Source of the DNA: Formosa sp030427735
GTDB lineage: Bacteria > Bacteroidota > Bacteroidia > Flavobacteriales > Flavobacteriaceae
DNA: 64,000 nt
Direction: 5' to 3'
NCBI RefSeq assembly: GCF_051200825.1
Contig: NZ_CP195158.1
Coordinates: forward strand, 310,001-374,000
Below are positions 34,666-43,604 of this stretch, one piece after another. Both the position numbers and the translations under genes were made by a program. Numbering within the stretch: the stretch's first letter is position 1; each line of letters opens with the position of its first letter. The notes under the pieces were generated by a model, which was given only the letters and a program-made list of their open reading frames with translations, did no database searches and had not been told where the DNA came from.

Positions 34666-36072
34666 ATGAAACGTATAAAGAAACATTATTTTTGGCTATT
34701 AATTTGCAGCAGTTTTTACTTGCTGTCGTGTGTGAATGATGATTTTTCGGTGCCAAAAGAATTAGGAACTGCCGAAAATGAAAGCCTAAACATACTTTTG
34801 GAAGATATTGCCTCTGGCGAGAAATCGCTGATAACAATAAGCGAATTAAAACAACAATTTGTGTCGGGGCAAGTGTTGCAAATAACATCTGATGTTGTGT
34901 TAAAAGGTTATGTCGCTTCGAGCGATAAAACAGGAAATTTTTACAAAGAATTATATATTCAAGATTTGTCAGAGCAGCCTACTGCTGCCGTATTGCTGGT
35001 CTTAAACCAAGTAGATACTTACAATCAATTTAATATTGGTCGCGAAGTTTACATTGTTTTAAAGGATTTATTTTTGGGAGAAACAGCTTCCGAAATTATA
35101 GCCATTGGTGGTGCAATAGACGGCAGTCGTGTAGATATGCTTTCTGAAAGGCAGATTAAATCTCATCTTTTTAGATCTGCGCTTACCGAAACAATCATGC
35201 CTTTACCTATTAATTTTTCCGATTTAAACGATAATTACATTGGCATGTTTGTAAGTATTGATGATGTAGAATTTCCAGAAGTTTTAACTGGGCAATCTTA
35301 TTTTAATGCTCAAGACGATTTCGATACCCAACGTGTGATGCAGCGATGCGAAGGATTTAGTTACGAACAGTTTTTATTAGAAACGAGTTCGTTTGCTACA
35401 TTTAAAAATGAAATTTTACCTACCGAAAACGGAAAGATATCCGGAATTGTTACTAGAAGTTATGGCGGAGATGATCTTGTGTTGGTATTAAACGACAGTA
35501 AAGATGTTCGTTTCGAAAATGCACGTTGCAGCCCTTTAAGCACAGACGATTTTACCATTGTTTTTGAAGAACGTTTTTCCGACGCTATAGACGAAACTAT
35601 TTTGGATACCGAAGGTTGGGTAAATGTTTCGGAACGGGGGCAGGTACTTTGGACCGAGCAGGTGTATAGTAAAAATGGTTATGCAGAATTTGGAACTTTT
35701 GGAGCGAACGATACGCAAAATGTAGGCTGGTTAATTTCGCCACCAATAGATATGTCTGCAACTAAAAAAGAACTGTTAAATTTTAAAACGGCACAGCATC
35801 ATTTAGAGTCGGTTAAAAATACCATAGAAGTTTTAGTGTCTGTAAACTTTAATGGTACAGATCCATTATCAGCAGACTGGCAAGCTATCGATGCCAAATT
35901 GCCAACAAAATACGACGAGTGGTATGTGTTTAAAGATTCTGGATTAATAGATATTTCAACCTTTGGCGACGAGCAACTTCATGTGGCATTTAGAGTAACA
36001 GGATCGGGCACTAACCTGGCATTAGATGGCGCTTATCAGCTAGACGATTTTAGGGTATTGCTAGAACGCTAA
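34666..36072 (+). CDS. DUF5689 lipoprotein with C-terminal anchor-J-like domain
   Basis: The ATG at 34666 produces a lipoprotein signal with lipobox LLSC (C22); a frame opening at 34630 overlaps the receptor gene and would place a charged stretch ahead of it. About residues 40-290 match the DUF5689 layout (an OB-like beta-barrel: DVVLKGYVASSDKTGNFYKELYIQD, and later GKISGIVTRSYGGDDLVLVLND). The C-terminal ~170 residues form a choice-of-anchor J sandwich (VGWLISPPIDMSA, ALDGAYQLDDFRVL). OB folds bind nucleic acids in many proteins, which would fit the neighbouring nucleases, but that link is inference. It is probably the surface partner of the receptor before it. Confidence 0.82.
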   Translation: MKRIKKHYFWLLICSSFYLLSCVNDDFSVPKELGTAENESLNILLEDIASGEKSLITISELKQQFVSGQVLQITSDVVLKGYVASSDKTGNFYKELYIQDLSEQPTAAVLLVLNQVDTYNQFNIGREVYIVLKDLFLGETASEIIAIGGAIDGSRVDMLSERQIKSHLFRSALTETIMPLPINFSDLNDNYIGMFVSIDDVEFPEVLTGQSYFNAQDDFDTQRVMQRCEGFSYEQFLLETSSFATFKNEILPTENGKISGIVTRSYGGDDLVLVLNDSKDVRFENARCSPLSTDDFTIVFEERFSDAIDETILDTEGWVNVSERGQVLWTEQVYSKNGYAEFGTFGANDTQNVGWLISPPIDMSATKKELLNFKTAQHHLESVKNTIEVLVSVNFNGTDPLSADWQAIDAKLPTKYDEWYVFKDSGLIDISTFGDEQLHVAFRVTGSGTNLALDGAYQLDDFRVLLER

Positions 36073-36076
36073 TTAA

Positions 36077-37009
36077 TTAGCCCGCGACTTTCCGAAGTAT
36101 TAAATATACCGGAAAATGATCGCTGTAACCACCTTTGTATTTTTTGCCAGCATAAGTTCTAAATGGCTGCCCAGCGTAAAATCCTTTGTACTGTTTTAAA
36201 AAATCGGCATCAAAAATGTCGCCTTTTACATAATTGTAAGTGCCAACTTTACGGTCTAAAAAATTATGGGTAATCATAAATTGATCGAATAAATCCCAAC
36301 CGTCTTTATAATTTACGCTACCACGATCTAACGATTTTAAGGTTTCCATAGGATTAAATAAATGATTACTGTTTACTAAATCTTGTACACTAACACTATC
36401 TGAAGCATCATTAAAGTCGCCCATAGTTATAATTTTAGCGTTGGGCTTATCTGCTTTTAAAAGTTGAATAATTTCTGTGACTTTTTGAGATACGATTAAG
36501 CGTTTAGGCTTGTTCTCTGGGTCGTGTTTAGATGGCCAGTGGTTCACGATAAAATGTATGGGCTCGTCATCAAACAATCCAGAAACCAATAAAATATCCC
36601 GAGTATAGTCAGCAGTGCCATCTTCGTTATATAAATTTACCGAAAATGGTTCGGCATTGGTTAAGGTAAACACAGTTGTGTCGTAAATCAAAGCCACATC
36701 TATGCCGCGTTCGTCAGCCGAATTAAAATGTACAAAATCGTAAGGGAGCTCTTTTAAATGTTCGGAAGCTAGCAAGTCTTGTAACACCGTATCGTTTTCA
36801 ACTTCTGCCAAGCCTATTATTGCAGGATGGCTAAGTGTTTCTTCTTTACCAATGCTAGAAATGGCCAATCCCAATTTAAAGAGTTTGTTGTGATAGCGCT
36901 TGTCTGTCCATCGTTTTTCTGAAGTAGGCAAAAAATCATCGTCGTTGGTATACGGATCGTTATCGGTGTCGAATAAATTTTCGACATTAAAAAAGGCAAT
37001 AGCTTTCAT
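36077..37009 (-). CDS. EEP-family protein without signal peptide
   Basis: From the ATG at 37009 the protein has 310 residues and starts directly with MKAIAFFNVENLFD, so it has no signal peptide and should stay in the cytoplasm; a GTG two codons upstream is less likely. Motifs: IGLAEVENDT (metal Glu), DVALIYD, VNHWPSKHDP (catalytic His), MGDFNDAS and GGYSDHFPVYL. It converges with the DUF5689 gene, leaving four bases between stops. It is a paralogue of the secreted EEP protein at 30713-31783, suggesting outside and inside processing of one substrate class. Confidence 0.85.
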   Translation of the reverse strand: MKAIAFFNVENLFDTDNDPYTNDDDFLPTSEKRWTDKRYHNKLFKLGLAISSIGKEETLSHPAIIGLAEVENDTVLQDLLASEHLKELPYDFVHFNSADERGIDVALIYDTTVFTLTNAEPFSVNLYNEDGTADYTRDILLVSGLFDDEPIHFIVNHWPSKHDPENKPKRLIVSQKVTEIIQLLKADKPNAKIITMGDFNDASDSVSVQDLVNSNHLFNPMETLKSLDRGSVNYKDGWDLFDQFMITHNFLDRKVGTYNYVKGDIFDADFLKQYKGFYAGQPFRTYAGKKYKGGYSDHFPVYLILRKVAG

Positions 37010-37095
37010 GAACACTAAATTAGCTATGCAAGGTAAGGCTTCAAAATCAAAAATTAATCCAAAAAAATATAAAAATTAAAGTGCCTACAATTATG

Positions 37096-37103
37096 TAACT
37101 TTG
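37096..37103 (+). promoter_or_regulatory. Minus-7 promoter element for hflX
   Basis: TAACTTTG matches TAnnTTTG exactly, 16 bases before the hflX ATG, implying a short 5' leader. Confidence 0.5.
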
Positions 37104-37119
37104 TACTTTATTTTAATAT

Positions 37120-38346
37120 ATGCTAGAAAAAAAGGATATCGCCTTAGAGAAGGCTGTTTTAATAGGTATTGTTACAAAAGATCAAGACGAAGAGCAATCT
37201 AAAGAATATTTAGATGAGTTGGAGTTTTTAACGTACACTGCAGGAGGAGAAGTGGTAAAACGATTTACCCAAAAAATGGATATGCCTAATCCTAAAACGT
37301 TTATTGGTACAGGAAAAATGGCCGATGTACAACAATACATTGAAGAACATGAGATAGGAACTGCCATTTTTGATGATGAATTGTCACCAGCTCAAGAACG
37401 AAATATTAGTAAAATTTTAAAATGCAAGGTGTTAGATCGCACCAACTTAATTCTCGATATTTTTGCCCAACGCGCGCAAACCAGCTACGCCAGAACACAA
37501 GTAGAGTTAGCGCAGTGCGAATATTTGCTGCCACGGTTAAAAGGAATGTGGACGCACTTAGAGCGTCAAAAAGGGGGTATTGGTATGCGTGGACCAGGAG
37601 AGACAGAAATAGAAACCGATAGACGTATTGTTAGAGAGCGCATTTCGTTATTAAAGGCCAAAATTAAAACCATAGATAAACAAATGGCCGTGCAACGTGG
37701 TAATCGTGGGGCTATGGTTAGAGTTGCTTTGGTAGGGTATACCAATGTTGGTAAATCTACGCTTATGAATGTTATTAGTAAAAGTGATGTTTTTGCAGAA
37801 AACAAGCTTTTTGCAACGCTAGATACTACAGTGCGAAAAGTTGTTGTGCATAATTTACCGTTTCTATTAAGCGATACAGTTGGATTTATTCGAAAATTAC
37901 CAACTCAATTGGTAGAGTCGTTTAAGAGTACTCTAGATGAAGTTCGCGAAGCCGATTTGCTGCTTCATGTAGTCGATATTTCTCATCCTAATTTCGAAGA
38001 TCATATTGCATCGGTAAATAAAATTCTAGGTGAAATAGATGGCGCCGATAAACCCACAATTATGGTGTTTAATAAAATTGATGCTTATGCTCCAGAACCG
38101 TACGATGAAACCGATTTAGTGACAGAGCGTACCCGTGCCCATTATTCTTTAGAGGAGTGGAAACGCACTTGGATGAGTAAATTAGGAGATAATGCACTTT
38201 TTATTTCAGCATTAAATAAAGAAAATTTAGAAGATTTTAGAAAGCGTGTTTATGACGAAGTTAGAAAAATCCATATCACACGTTTTCCTTACAACCACTT
38301 TTTATACCCAGATTATAATGATTTGGATTTAAGTGAAGAAGAATAA
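37120..38346 (+). CDS. hflX: GTPase HflX (ribosome-splitting factor)
   Basis: HflX binds 50S subunits and splits stalled ribosomes under stress. The N-terminal HflX domain (TFIGTGKMADVQQYIEE, FDDELSPAQERNI, RTNLILDIFAQRA) with the linker GGIGMRGPGETEIETDRR is followed by the G domain: G1 GYTNVGKST (K212), G3 DTVGF, G4 FNKID and G5 SALNKEN. Its 408 residues lack the long C-terminal extension of some homologues. It has its own promoter and a terminator directly behind it, so it is monocistronic. Confidence 0.96.
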   Translation: MLEKKDIALEKAVLIGIVTKDQDEEQSKEYLDELEFLTYTAGGEVVKRFTQKMDMPNPKTFIGTGKMADVQQYIEEHEIGTAIFDDELSPAQERNISKILKCKVLDRTNLILDIFAQRAQTSYARTQVELAQCEYLLPRLKGMWTHLERQKGGIGMRGPGETEIETDRRIVRERISLLKAKIKTIDKQMAVQRGNRGAMVRVALVGYTNVGKSTLMNVISKSDVFAENKLFATLDTTVRKVVVHNLPFLLSDTVGFIRKLPTQLVESFKSTLDEVREADLLLHVVDISHPNFEDHIASVNKILGEIDGADKPTIMVFNKIDAYAPEPYDETDLVTERTRAHYSLEEWKRTWMSKLGDNALFISALNKENLEDFRKRVYDEVRKIHITRFPYNHFLYPDYNDLDLSEEE

Positions 38347-38373
38347 AAAAATGCGCTAACCAGCGCTTTTTTT
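38345..38373 (+). terminator. Intrinsic terminator after hflX
   Basis: GCGCT (38353-38357) pairs with AGCGC (38362-38366) round an AACC loop, extended by flanking A and T runs of seven bases. Confidence 0.75.
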
Positions 38374-38422
38374 ATGCTAGAATTCTTCCTATTTTAGAAA
38401 TAATAACCGTAAAAATATAGTA

Positions 38423-40726
38423 ATGGCGAAAGCTACACCATTAAAAAGACAAGTACAAACTCAAGGTTCAGATGAATTTACAGGGCTTAAATTAACCGAG
38501 CCAGCTACCCATGCCGCAGGCTTTACAGCTGTAAAGGTGGCTATGCAGCATGTGTTTAAAGAAATGGGTGTTGTACGCTCGTTAAAAACCTTATCGCATA
38601 TGAATCAGGTTGATGGATTTGATTGTCCGGGATGCGCTTGGCCAGATCCAGAAAAGCGATCTAAATTGGGCGAATATTGCGAAAATGGTGCAAAAGCTTT
38701 AGCCGAAGAAGCTACAAATTCTACCGTCGGCCCTGAGTTTTTTGCCAAACATTCGGTCGAGGAAATTTCTAAATGGACCGATTATAAGATAGGGAAAAGC
38801 GGGCGTTTAACCCACCCTATGATTTTGAAGCCTGATAGCATTTTTTACGAACCAATTTCTTGGGAAGACGCCTATCAAACAATAGCGCATCATTTACAGG
38901 GGTTACAACATCCAGATGAAGCTATTTTTTACACGTCAGGCAGGTCTAGTAACGAAGCGGCATTTTTATACGGTTTGTTTGCCCGGGCATTAGGTACTAA
39001 TAATTTGCCAGACTGCTCTAATATGTGCCACGAATCTAGTGGGGTAGCCTTATCCGAAACTTTAGGCATAGGAAAAGGATCTGTAAAATTAGAAGATTTT
39101 GAAAAAGCCGAGGTGGTTATGGTTATCGGTCAAAACCCAGGGACGAATCACCCTAGAATGTTATCGGCATTAGAAAAATGTAAGTCTAAAGGCGGAAAAA
39201 TAATTAGTATTAATCCGTTGTCTGAAGCAGGTTTAATCCGTTTTGATAATCCTCAAGAAATAAAAGGCATGTTAGCGGGGGGGCTAGGTTTAACCGATGT
39301 ACATCTTCAGGTTAAAATCAATCAAGATGTTGCCTTGTTAAAGTTAATTCAAAAGAAATTAGCAGCTCTAGATGCGGTGAATTCATCTGTTTTCGATCAC
39401 GAATTTATAAACATATACACTCAAGGTTACGATGCGATTATTAAGGATTTAGAGGCTTACGATGCAGATGAACTTTTAAAACGTTCTGGAGTCACCGAAG
39501 ATGCCGTTAATGAAGCTGTAGAAATATTATCTAAAAGCAACAAGATAATTGTGTGTTGGGCCATGGGCTTAACACAGCATAAAAATGGCGTGGATAATAT
39601 AAAAGAATGTGTGAATTTATTATTGCTTAAGGGCAGTTTAGGTAAACCAGGAGCAGGTACTTGTCCGGTTCGCGGACATAGTAATGTACAAGGCGATCGC
39701 ACTGTAGGTATCATGCATTATGTATCTCAAGCATTTAATAAGGCGATTACAGAAACGTTTAAATTTAGTCCGCCTGAGCATGAAGGTTTAGATGTGGTAA
39801 ATGCCATACAGGCGATGTACCAGAATACAGCCAAAGTATTTGTTGGTTTAGGAGGGAATTTTGTGTCGGCGGCATCAGATACAGAATATACGGCTAAAGC
39901 TCTGCAAAATTGCGAGCTTACGGTACAAATTAGTACAAAGTTAAATAGAAGCCATTGTGTTACTGGAAAAACAGCACTTATTCTTCCTACTTTGGGACGT
40001 TCCGATAAGGATATGACTCAAAATAAACAACGGTATTTTACGGTAGAAAACAGTATGGGCGTTGTACATCAATCTAAAGGGTTTTTAGAGCCTATTTCTT
40101 CGCAATTAAAAAGTGAACCCGAAATTGTTGGAGGTATTGCCAATGCTTATTTTAAAGGAGAACATGTAGTGCCTTGGCTTGTATTAAGCGAAAATTACGA
40201 ATTGCTTCGCGAAAAAATGGGAGAGGTCATTCAAGGTTTTGAAGATGTAAATAACAAATCGAAAGGCTTAGGGTATTATTTGCCTAATAATGTTCGCGAT
40301 TTAGATTTTAGGAAATTACCAAACCAAAAGGCGCAGTTTACGGTAACGCAGTTACCAGAACACGATTTAAAACCAAACGAGTTTTTGTTAATGAGTATTC
40401 GGTCTCACGATCAATTTAATACCACGATTTATGGGTTAAACGATCGTTACAGAGGTGTTTACAACGAAAGACGGGTGCTTTTTATGAATGAAACTGATAT
40501 GAAGGCTTTGGCACTGCAACGTTTGGATGTTGTAAATATTAAAAGTAATTACAAAGGTGTAGCGCGCAATGCGAATAAGTTTTTAGTGATACCTTATAAC
40601 ATTCCGCAAGGCAATCTGGCAGCGTATTACCCAGAAACAAATCCGTTAATCCCTATAGACGAGTATGCTGTTAAAAGCCACACTCCAATTAGCAAATCGG
40701 TGCGGGTAACGTTAGAGCGCGTGTAA
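38423..40726 (+). CDS. FdhF/YdeP-family molybdopterin oxidoreductase
   Basis: This 767-residue protein belongs to the formate-dehydrogenase-alpha-like YdeP group, which uses bis-MGD molybdenum or tungsten cofactor. It carries the short Cys motif FDCPGCAWPDP (C68, C71) in place of the four-Cys cluster motif of FdhF, then MGD-binding segments (YTSGRSSNEAAFLYG, VVMVIGQNPGTNHPR, GMGLTQH-like AMGLTQHKNGV, RGHSNVQGDRT). The equivalent of the Sec/Cys ligand is not obvious. YdeP is linked to acid resistance in E. coli, and the reaction is unknown. No FdhD-like chaperone or electron-transfer subunit is next to it. Confidence 0.88.
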   Translation: MAKATPLKRQVQTQGSDEFTGLKLTEPATHAAGFTAVKVAMQHVFKEMGVVRSLKTLSHMNQVDGFDCPGCAWPDPEKRSKLGEYCENGAKALAEEATNSTVGPEFFAKHSVEEISKWTDYKIGKSGRLTHPMILKPDSIFYEPISWEDAYQTIAHHLQGLQHPDEAIFYTSGRSSNEAAFLYGLFARALGTNNLPDCSNMCHESSGVALSETLGIGKGSVKLEDFEKAEVVMVIGQNPGTNHPRMLSALEKCKSKGGKIISINPLSEAGLIRFDNPQEIKGMLAGGLGLTDVHLQVKINQDVALLKLIQKKLAALDAVNSSVFDHEFINIYTQGYDAIIKDLEAYDADELLKRSGVTEDAVNEAVEILSKSNKIIVCWAMGLTQHKNGVDNIKECVNLLLLKGSLGKPGAGTCPVRGHSNVQGDRTVGIMHYVSQAFNKAITETFKFSPPEHEGLDVVNAIQAMYQNTAKVFVGLGGNFVSAASDTEYTAKALQNCELTVQISTKLNRSHCVTGKTALILPTLGRSDKDMTQNKQRYFTVENSMGVVHQSKGFLEPISSQLKSEPEIVGGIANAYFKGEHVVPWLVLSENYELLREKMGEVIQGFEDVNNKSKGLGYYLPNNVRDLDFRKLPNQKAQFTVTQLPEHDLKPNEFLLMSIRSHDQFNTTIYGLNDRYRGVYNERRVLFMNETDMKALALQRLDVVNIKSNYKGVARNANKFLVIPYNIPQGNLAAYYPETNPLIPIDEYAVKSHTPISKSVRVTLERV

Positions 40727-40730
40727 AATA

Positions 40731-40768
40731 AAAAAAGGCTTCAAAAATTATATTTTGAAGCCTTTTTT
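40731..40768. terminator. Bidirectional terminator between the YdeP-like and DUF3078 genes
   Basis: A 16-bp perfect stem (40731-40746 with 40753-40768; core GGCTTCAAAA) has a 6-nt loop and A/T tracts on both sides, serving two converging genes. Confidence 0.95.
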
Positions 40769-40789
40769 AAGTTGTTATTATGGGTTTAC

Positions 40790-41713
40790 TTAAAACGCAT
40801 AGCTTAAACCAAATGTCCAATAGGTCTGTAAATCGTTGTCAACATTATCAAAAGTTGCATCTTCATTACCTAATGTGTTTACAGCATAGTTAAGCGCTTC
40901 CTGTTTATTGTCTCTTAAACCAAATTCAAAACCTAAACCGATACCTTTCCATACCTCGTAAGCGAAAGCATTGGTCCATGTCCAGTTCGATAAATCGGAG
41001 TTTTCGTAACTCTGGAACATCGATAAGTTAGATTTTACTTTTAATTTTCCGAACGATTTAGCATAGTTGGCTACTATTTTTGCTCCTAACGATGAATCGA
41101 AAATCACATCGTCATCACTAAATACAAAGTTGTAGTTTAAAGGATGCATAACTACGATAAGATCTGAAATAGGTGTCCAGGTAACCCCGATACCTAAATC
41201 TAAATACCCAGGATCGTTAAAGTTGTTTAACAATGTAGTACGGTATTCGCCTAAGAATGAAGCTGCCCATTTTTCGTTGAATTTGTAACCGTAAAGCGAT
41301 GTTAGGGTAAACACATCTGTTGCTTGTCTAAAATCATCGTTGTCGGTTGGGTCATCCTTGTCATCAAATTTCACCCAGCTTAAATTGATGTTTGCGTTTG
41401 TGTACCAAAAGTATTTTTCGCGGTTTAACTTTGCAAACGGATTGGCTGTAATGGTAATATTTCCCGCAGAATTGTTTGGAGAGCCTTGCGCATACCAATT
41501 ATTGAATTCCGATAAGTTAGCACCTATAGTACCGAAAGCACCGTAATGCCATCCCGGAAATTCATCGATTTGTGTTTTAAGTGCATTGACTTCCGATTGA
41601 AGTGTGCTGATAGAATCTTCTTTAGCCTTCTTTAATGCTTGTAATTCTTCTTTTGTCTGGCCAAAAGACACTGTTGCTACCATTAGGAAGCAAATGAATA
41701 AAATTCTCTTCAT
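40790..41713 (-). CDS. DUF3078 outer-membrane-like protein
   Basis: The 307 residues start with a signal peptide (ending VSFGQ), then a short coiled coil (LQALKKAKEDSISTLQSEVNALKTQ), then DUF3078 beta-strands: GTIGANLSEFNNWYAQGSPNN and YFWYTNANINLSWVKF. The alternating pattern and final aromatic (GLSYAF) indicate an outer-membrane barrel. The role of the family is unknown. The gene has its own promoter and shares a strong terminator with its convergent neighbour. Confidence 0.83.
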   Translation of the reverse strand: MKRILFICFLMVATVSFGQTKEELQALKKAKEDSISTLQSEVNALKTQIDEFPGWHYGAFGTIGANLSEFNNWYAQGSPNNSAGNITITANPFAKLNREKYFWYTNANINLSWVKFDDKDDPTDNDDFRQATDVFTLTSLYGYKFNEKWAASFLGEYRTTLLNNFNDPGYLDLGIGVTWTPISDLIVVMHPLNYNFVFSDDDVIFDSSLGAKIVANYAKSFGKLKVKSNLSMFQSYENSDLSNWTWTNAFAYEVWKGIGLGFEFGLRDNKQEALNYAVNTLGNEDATFDNVDNDLQTYWTFGLSYAF

Positions 41714-41744
41714 AATTAAATGTTATTAATAACGTTTGTGGTGC

Positions 41745-41752
41745 AAAAATAA
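41745..41752 (-). promoter_or_regulatory. Minus-7 promoter element for the DUF3078 gene
   Basis: On the minus strand this reads TATTTTTG, an exact TAnnTTTG match, 32 bases before the ATG. Confidence 0.5.
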
Positions 41753-41782
41753 GAGTTGCTATTGAAATGGAAAGTATAAATC

Positions 41783-42289
41783 TTATTTTCTTTTGTAGAG
41801 GGGTACGCTAGAACAGGCCTCGCCAAACATAATAGATTTGGCAAAAGGTTTAATTTTTTGCATTGCCATAACATAGGCGCTTTCTGGCACTGGTTTTTTA
41901 GAACAACCTTTTATAATAACAGGCGCATCTTTAAATTCAGTAACATCTAAATGTGTTATTATATTTTGAAAAACTACTGTTTCCAGTTGTTCTAAATTAC
42001 CTAAAACTATTTGTTTTGTATAGGGGTCTAGCTCTGCAGTAATCAGCATATAAGCCCAAGGCGGTACAATGGCGTCTGTACTGCATGTTAAAGCGACATA
42101 ACTATTTTCGTACTGGCTCCAATCGTGTGTTTTAACCTGCTCTCTAAAATCTTTTTCGCGAAGTACAAGGCCTTCTAAAAGCCAATCTTTAATATCAAAA
42201 AGGATACGAGGCCCAGATGGATAATAATCTTCTAGGTCTAATACTTTTAATTTGCTATTGGCAACGCGGTTAATAATTTCGTCGGCCAT
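41783..42289 (-). CDS. DUF2480 family protein, last gene of the suf operon
   Basis: The ATG at 42289 gives a 168-residue cytoplasmic protein beginning MADEIINRVANS; an upstream in-frame ATG at 42346 lies inside the sufT-like gene and is rejected. Conserved-looking features are LDLEDYYPSGPRILFDI, HDWSQYENSYVALTCSTDAIVPPWAYML and the late KGCSKKPVPESAY plus CSSVPLYK, with three Cys residues that could bind metal or a cluster. It starts two bases after the sufT-like stop. A role in Fe-S assembly is inferred from position only. Confidence 0.78.
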   Translation of the reverse strand: MADEIINRVANSKLKVLDLEDYYPSGPRILFDIKDWLLEGLVLREKDFREQVKTHDWSQYENSYVALTCSTDAIVPPWAYMLITAELDPYTKQIVLGNLEQLETVVFQNIITHLDVTEFKDAPVIIKGCSKKPVPESAYVMAMQKIKPFAKSIMFGEACSSVPLYKRK

Positions 42290-42291
42290 AA

Positions 42292-42615
42292 TTATAACAT
42301 GCCTAATTCTAACTTGGCTTCTTCGCTCATTAATTCTTGGCTCCACGGTGGATCGAAGGTAATTTCTACTTCGGCATCTTTTACCATGTCTAGAGACTTC
42401 ACCTTTTCTTCAACTTCCAAAGGTAAGGTTTCGGCAACAGGACAGTTAGGTGTTGTAAGGGTCATTAATATTTTTACTTCGTAGTCTTCGTTTACAAAAA
42501 CGTCGTAAATTAACCCTAATTCGTAAATGTCTACTGGTATTTCTGGGTCGAAAATAGTTTTTAAAACCTTAACTATTTTTTCGCCTAATTCGGCGGTGTT
42601 TATTTCTGTGCTCAT
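42292..42615 (-). CDS. SUF-associated DUF59/MIP18-family protein (SufT-like)
   Basis: This 107-residue protein is a stand-alone MIP18/DUF59 domain: TIFDPEIPVDIYELGLIYDV and LTTPNCPVAETLPLEVEEKV are diagnostic (conserved Asp-Pro-Glu and Cys). Homologues help mature Fe-S proteins or act as carriers. It starts one base after the sufE stop, so co-translation is likely. It belongs to the group often called SUF system Fe-S assembly protein. Confidence 0.92.
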   Translation of the reverse strand: MSTEINTAELGEKIVKVLKTIFDPEIPVDIYELGLIYDVFVNEDYEVKILMTLTTPNCPVAETLPLEVEEKVKSLDMVKDAEVEITFDPPWSQELMSEEAKLELGML

Positions 42616-42616
42616 G

Positions 42617-43039
42617 TTAACTTAATTGTGTTTGGTATGCTATAGCATACATTTTTAACTGCTTTACCATGCTTACTAACCCGTTTGCACGAGTAGGCGA
42701 TAAATGCTCTTTTAAACCAATTTGATCTATAAATTCTGTATCGGCATCAATAATATCTTGCGGATGCTGGTTAGAGAACGTACGAATTAAAATGGCAATT
42801 ATACCTTTGGTAATAATGGCATCGCTATCTGCTGTAAAAATAACGTTGTTATCTTTCATTTCGGCGTGTACCCATACTTTGCTTTGGCAACCTTTAATTA
42901 AGTTGTCATCGGTTTTGTATTGTTCGTTTATTAAGGGTAAGGTTTTACCCAAGTCGATCATGTATTGGTAACGCTCTTCCCAATCATCAAACATTGAGAA
43001 TTCGTCTATAATGTCGTTTTGTATATCTTGTATTGTCAC
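42617..43039 (-). CDS. sufE: SufE, sulfur-acceptor protein, GTG start
   Basis: SufE takes persulfide sulfur from SufS and passes it to SufB. The acceptor cysteine lies in KGCQSKVW. I chose a GTG at 43039, giving VTIQDIQNDII as the N-terminus and 140 residues, because homologues begin with M-T-I-Q-E-I; the frame is open to an ATG at 43096, but that version would overlap the lipoprotein gene by 20 bases and add an unrelated Asn/Lys-rich segment. The protein is complete through its final helix (RANGLVSMVKQLKMYA). Confidence 0.9.
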   Translation of the reverse strand: MTIQDIQNDIIDEFSMFDDWEERYQYMIDLGKTLPLINEQYKTDDNLIKGCQSKVWVHAEMKDNNVIFTADSDAIITKGIIAILIRTFSNQHPQDIIDADTEFIDQIGLKEHLSPTRANGLVSMVKQLKMYAIAYQTQLS

Positions 43040-43076
43040 AATTTTTCTTTTTTCAAAATTACAAATAGTATCGTTG

Positions 43077-43550
43077 TTATTCAACCTTTTTAGCAAGAGA
43101 TAAAATATAGTCTACCAGCGGTTTAATTTGCGGATTCGGATTGCCGTGATCGAATTCTGGAGCACTGTACTTTAAATCGTCTTCTAAAATGGTTAATTTG
43201 GCACTTGCAGCACCATCGTAAGCGCGTTTGTTAGATGGAGGTTCTAGAGTGGCTAGAGCATCTAAATCTGTGTTATGCAGTTGATCTAATAAAATATGCC
43301 ATTCTGTATCGGATAATTCTAAAATTTTACCCGGAGTATATTGATCTTTCTTTACTAAGATTTGTTGATTTTCTAGTTTAATTTCTAAAAAAGACCCCCG
43401 TGTTATGGCACTATAGTTTATTACAACATTGCTTTGCGCAATATTAGTATTTGTTTCTGTTGCTGGCTCGAAATCGCTAGTAGCAGTTTGCGAACTAGTT
43501 TTGCAAGTACTTAATAGCAATAGACTTAAAAGGAGTGTAATATATTTCAT
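43077..43550 (-). CDS. Uncharacterised lipoprotein inside the suf operon (between sufS and sufE)
   Basis: I do not recognise the 157-residue protein. It has a type II signal peptide with lipobox LSTC (C16), then a Thr/Ser/Asn-rich linker and a small beta-rich domain (ITRGSFLEIKLENQQILVKKD, ILELSDTEWHILLDQLHN). No metal-binding or catalytic motif stands out. It follows sufS by 54 bases and precedes sufE by 37, all on one strand. Why an exported lipoprotein sits among cytoplasmic Fe-S assembly genes is unclear. Confidence 0.7.
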   Translation of the reverse strand: MKYITLLLSLLLLSTCKTSSQTATSDFEPATETNTNIAQSNVVINYSAITRGSFLEIKLENQQILVKKDQYTPGKILELSDTEWHILLDQLHNTDLDALATLEPPSNKRAYDGAASAKLTILEDDLKYSAPEFDHGNPNPQIKPLVDYILSLAKKVE

Positions 43551-43604
43551 GTTTTAATGATGTTTTTAAAGAGAAATATACTAAAAACAAGACGATTAAT
43601 TGTA

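Noticed and set aside
43040..43096. The 19-residue N-terminal extension of SufE
   Set aside because: It overlaps the preceding gene by 20 bases, has no counterpart in SufE homologues known to me, and a GTG at 43039 gives the expected N-terminus.
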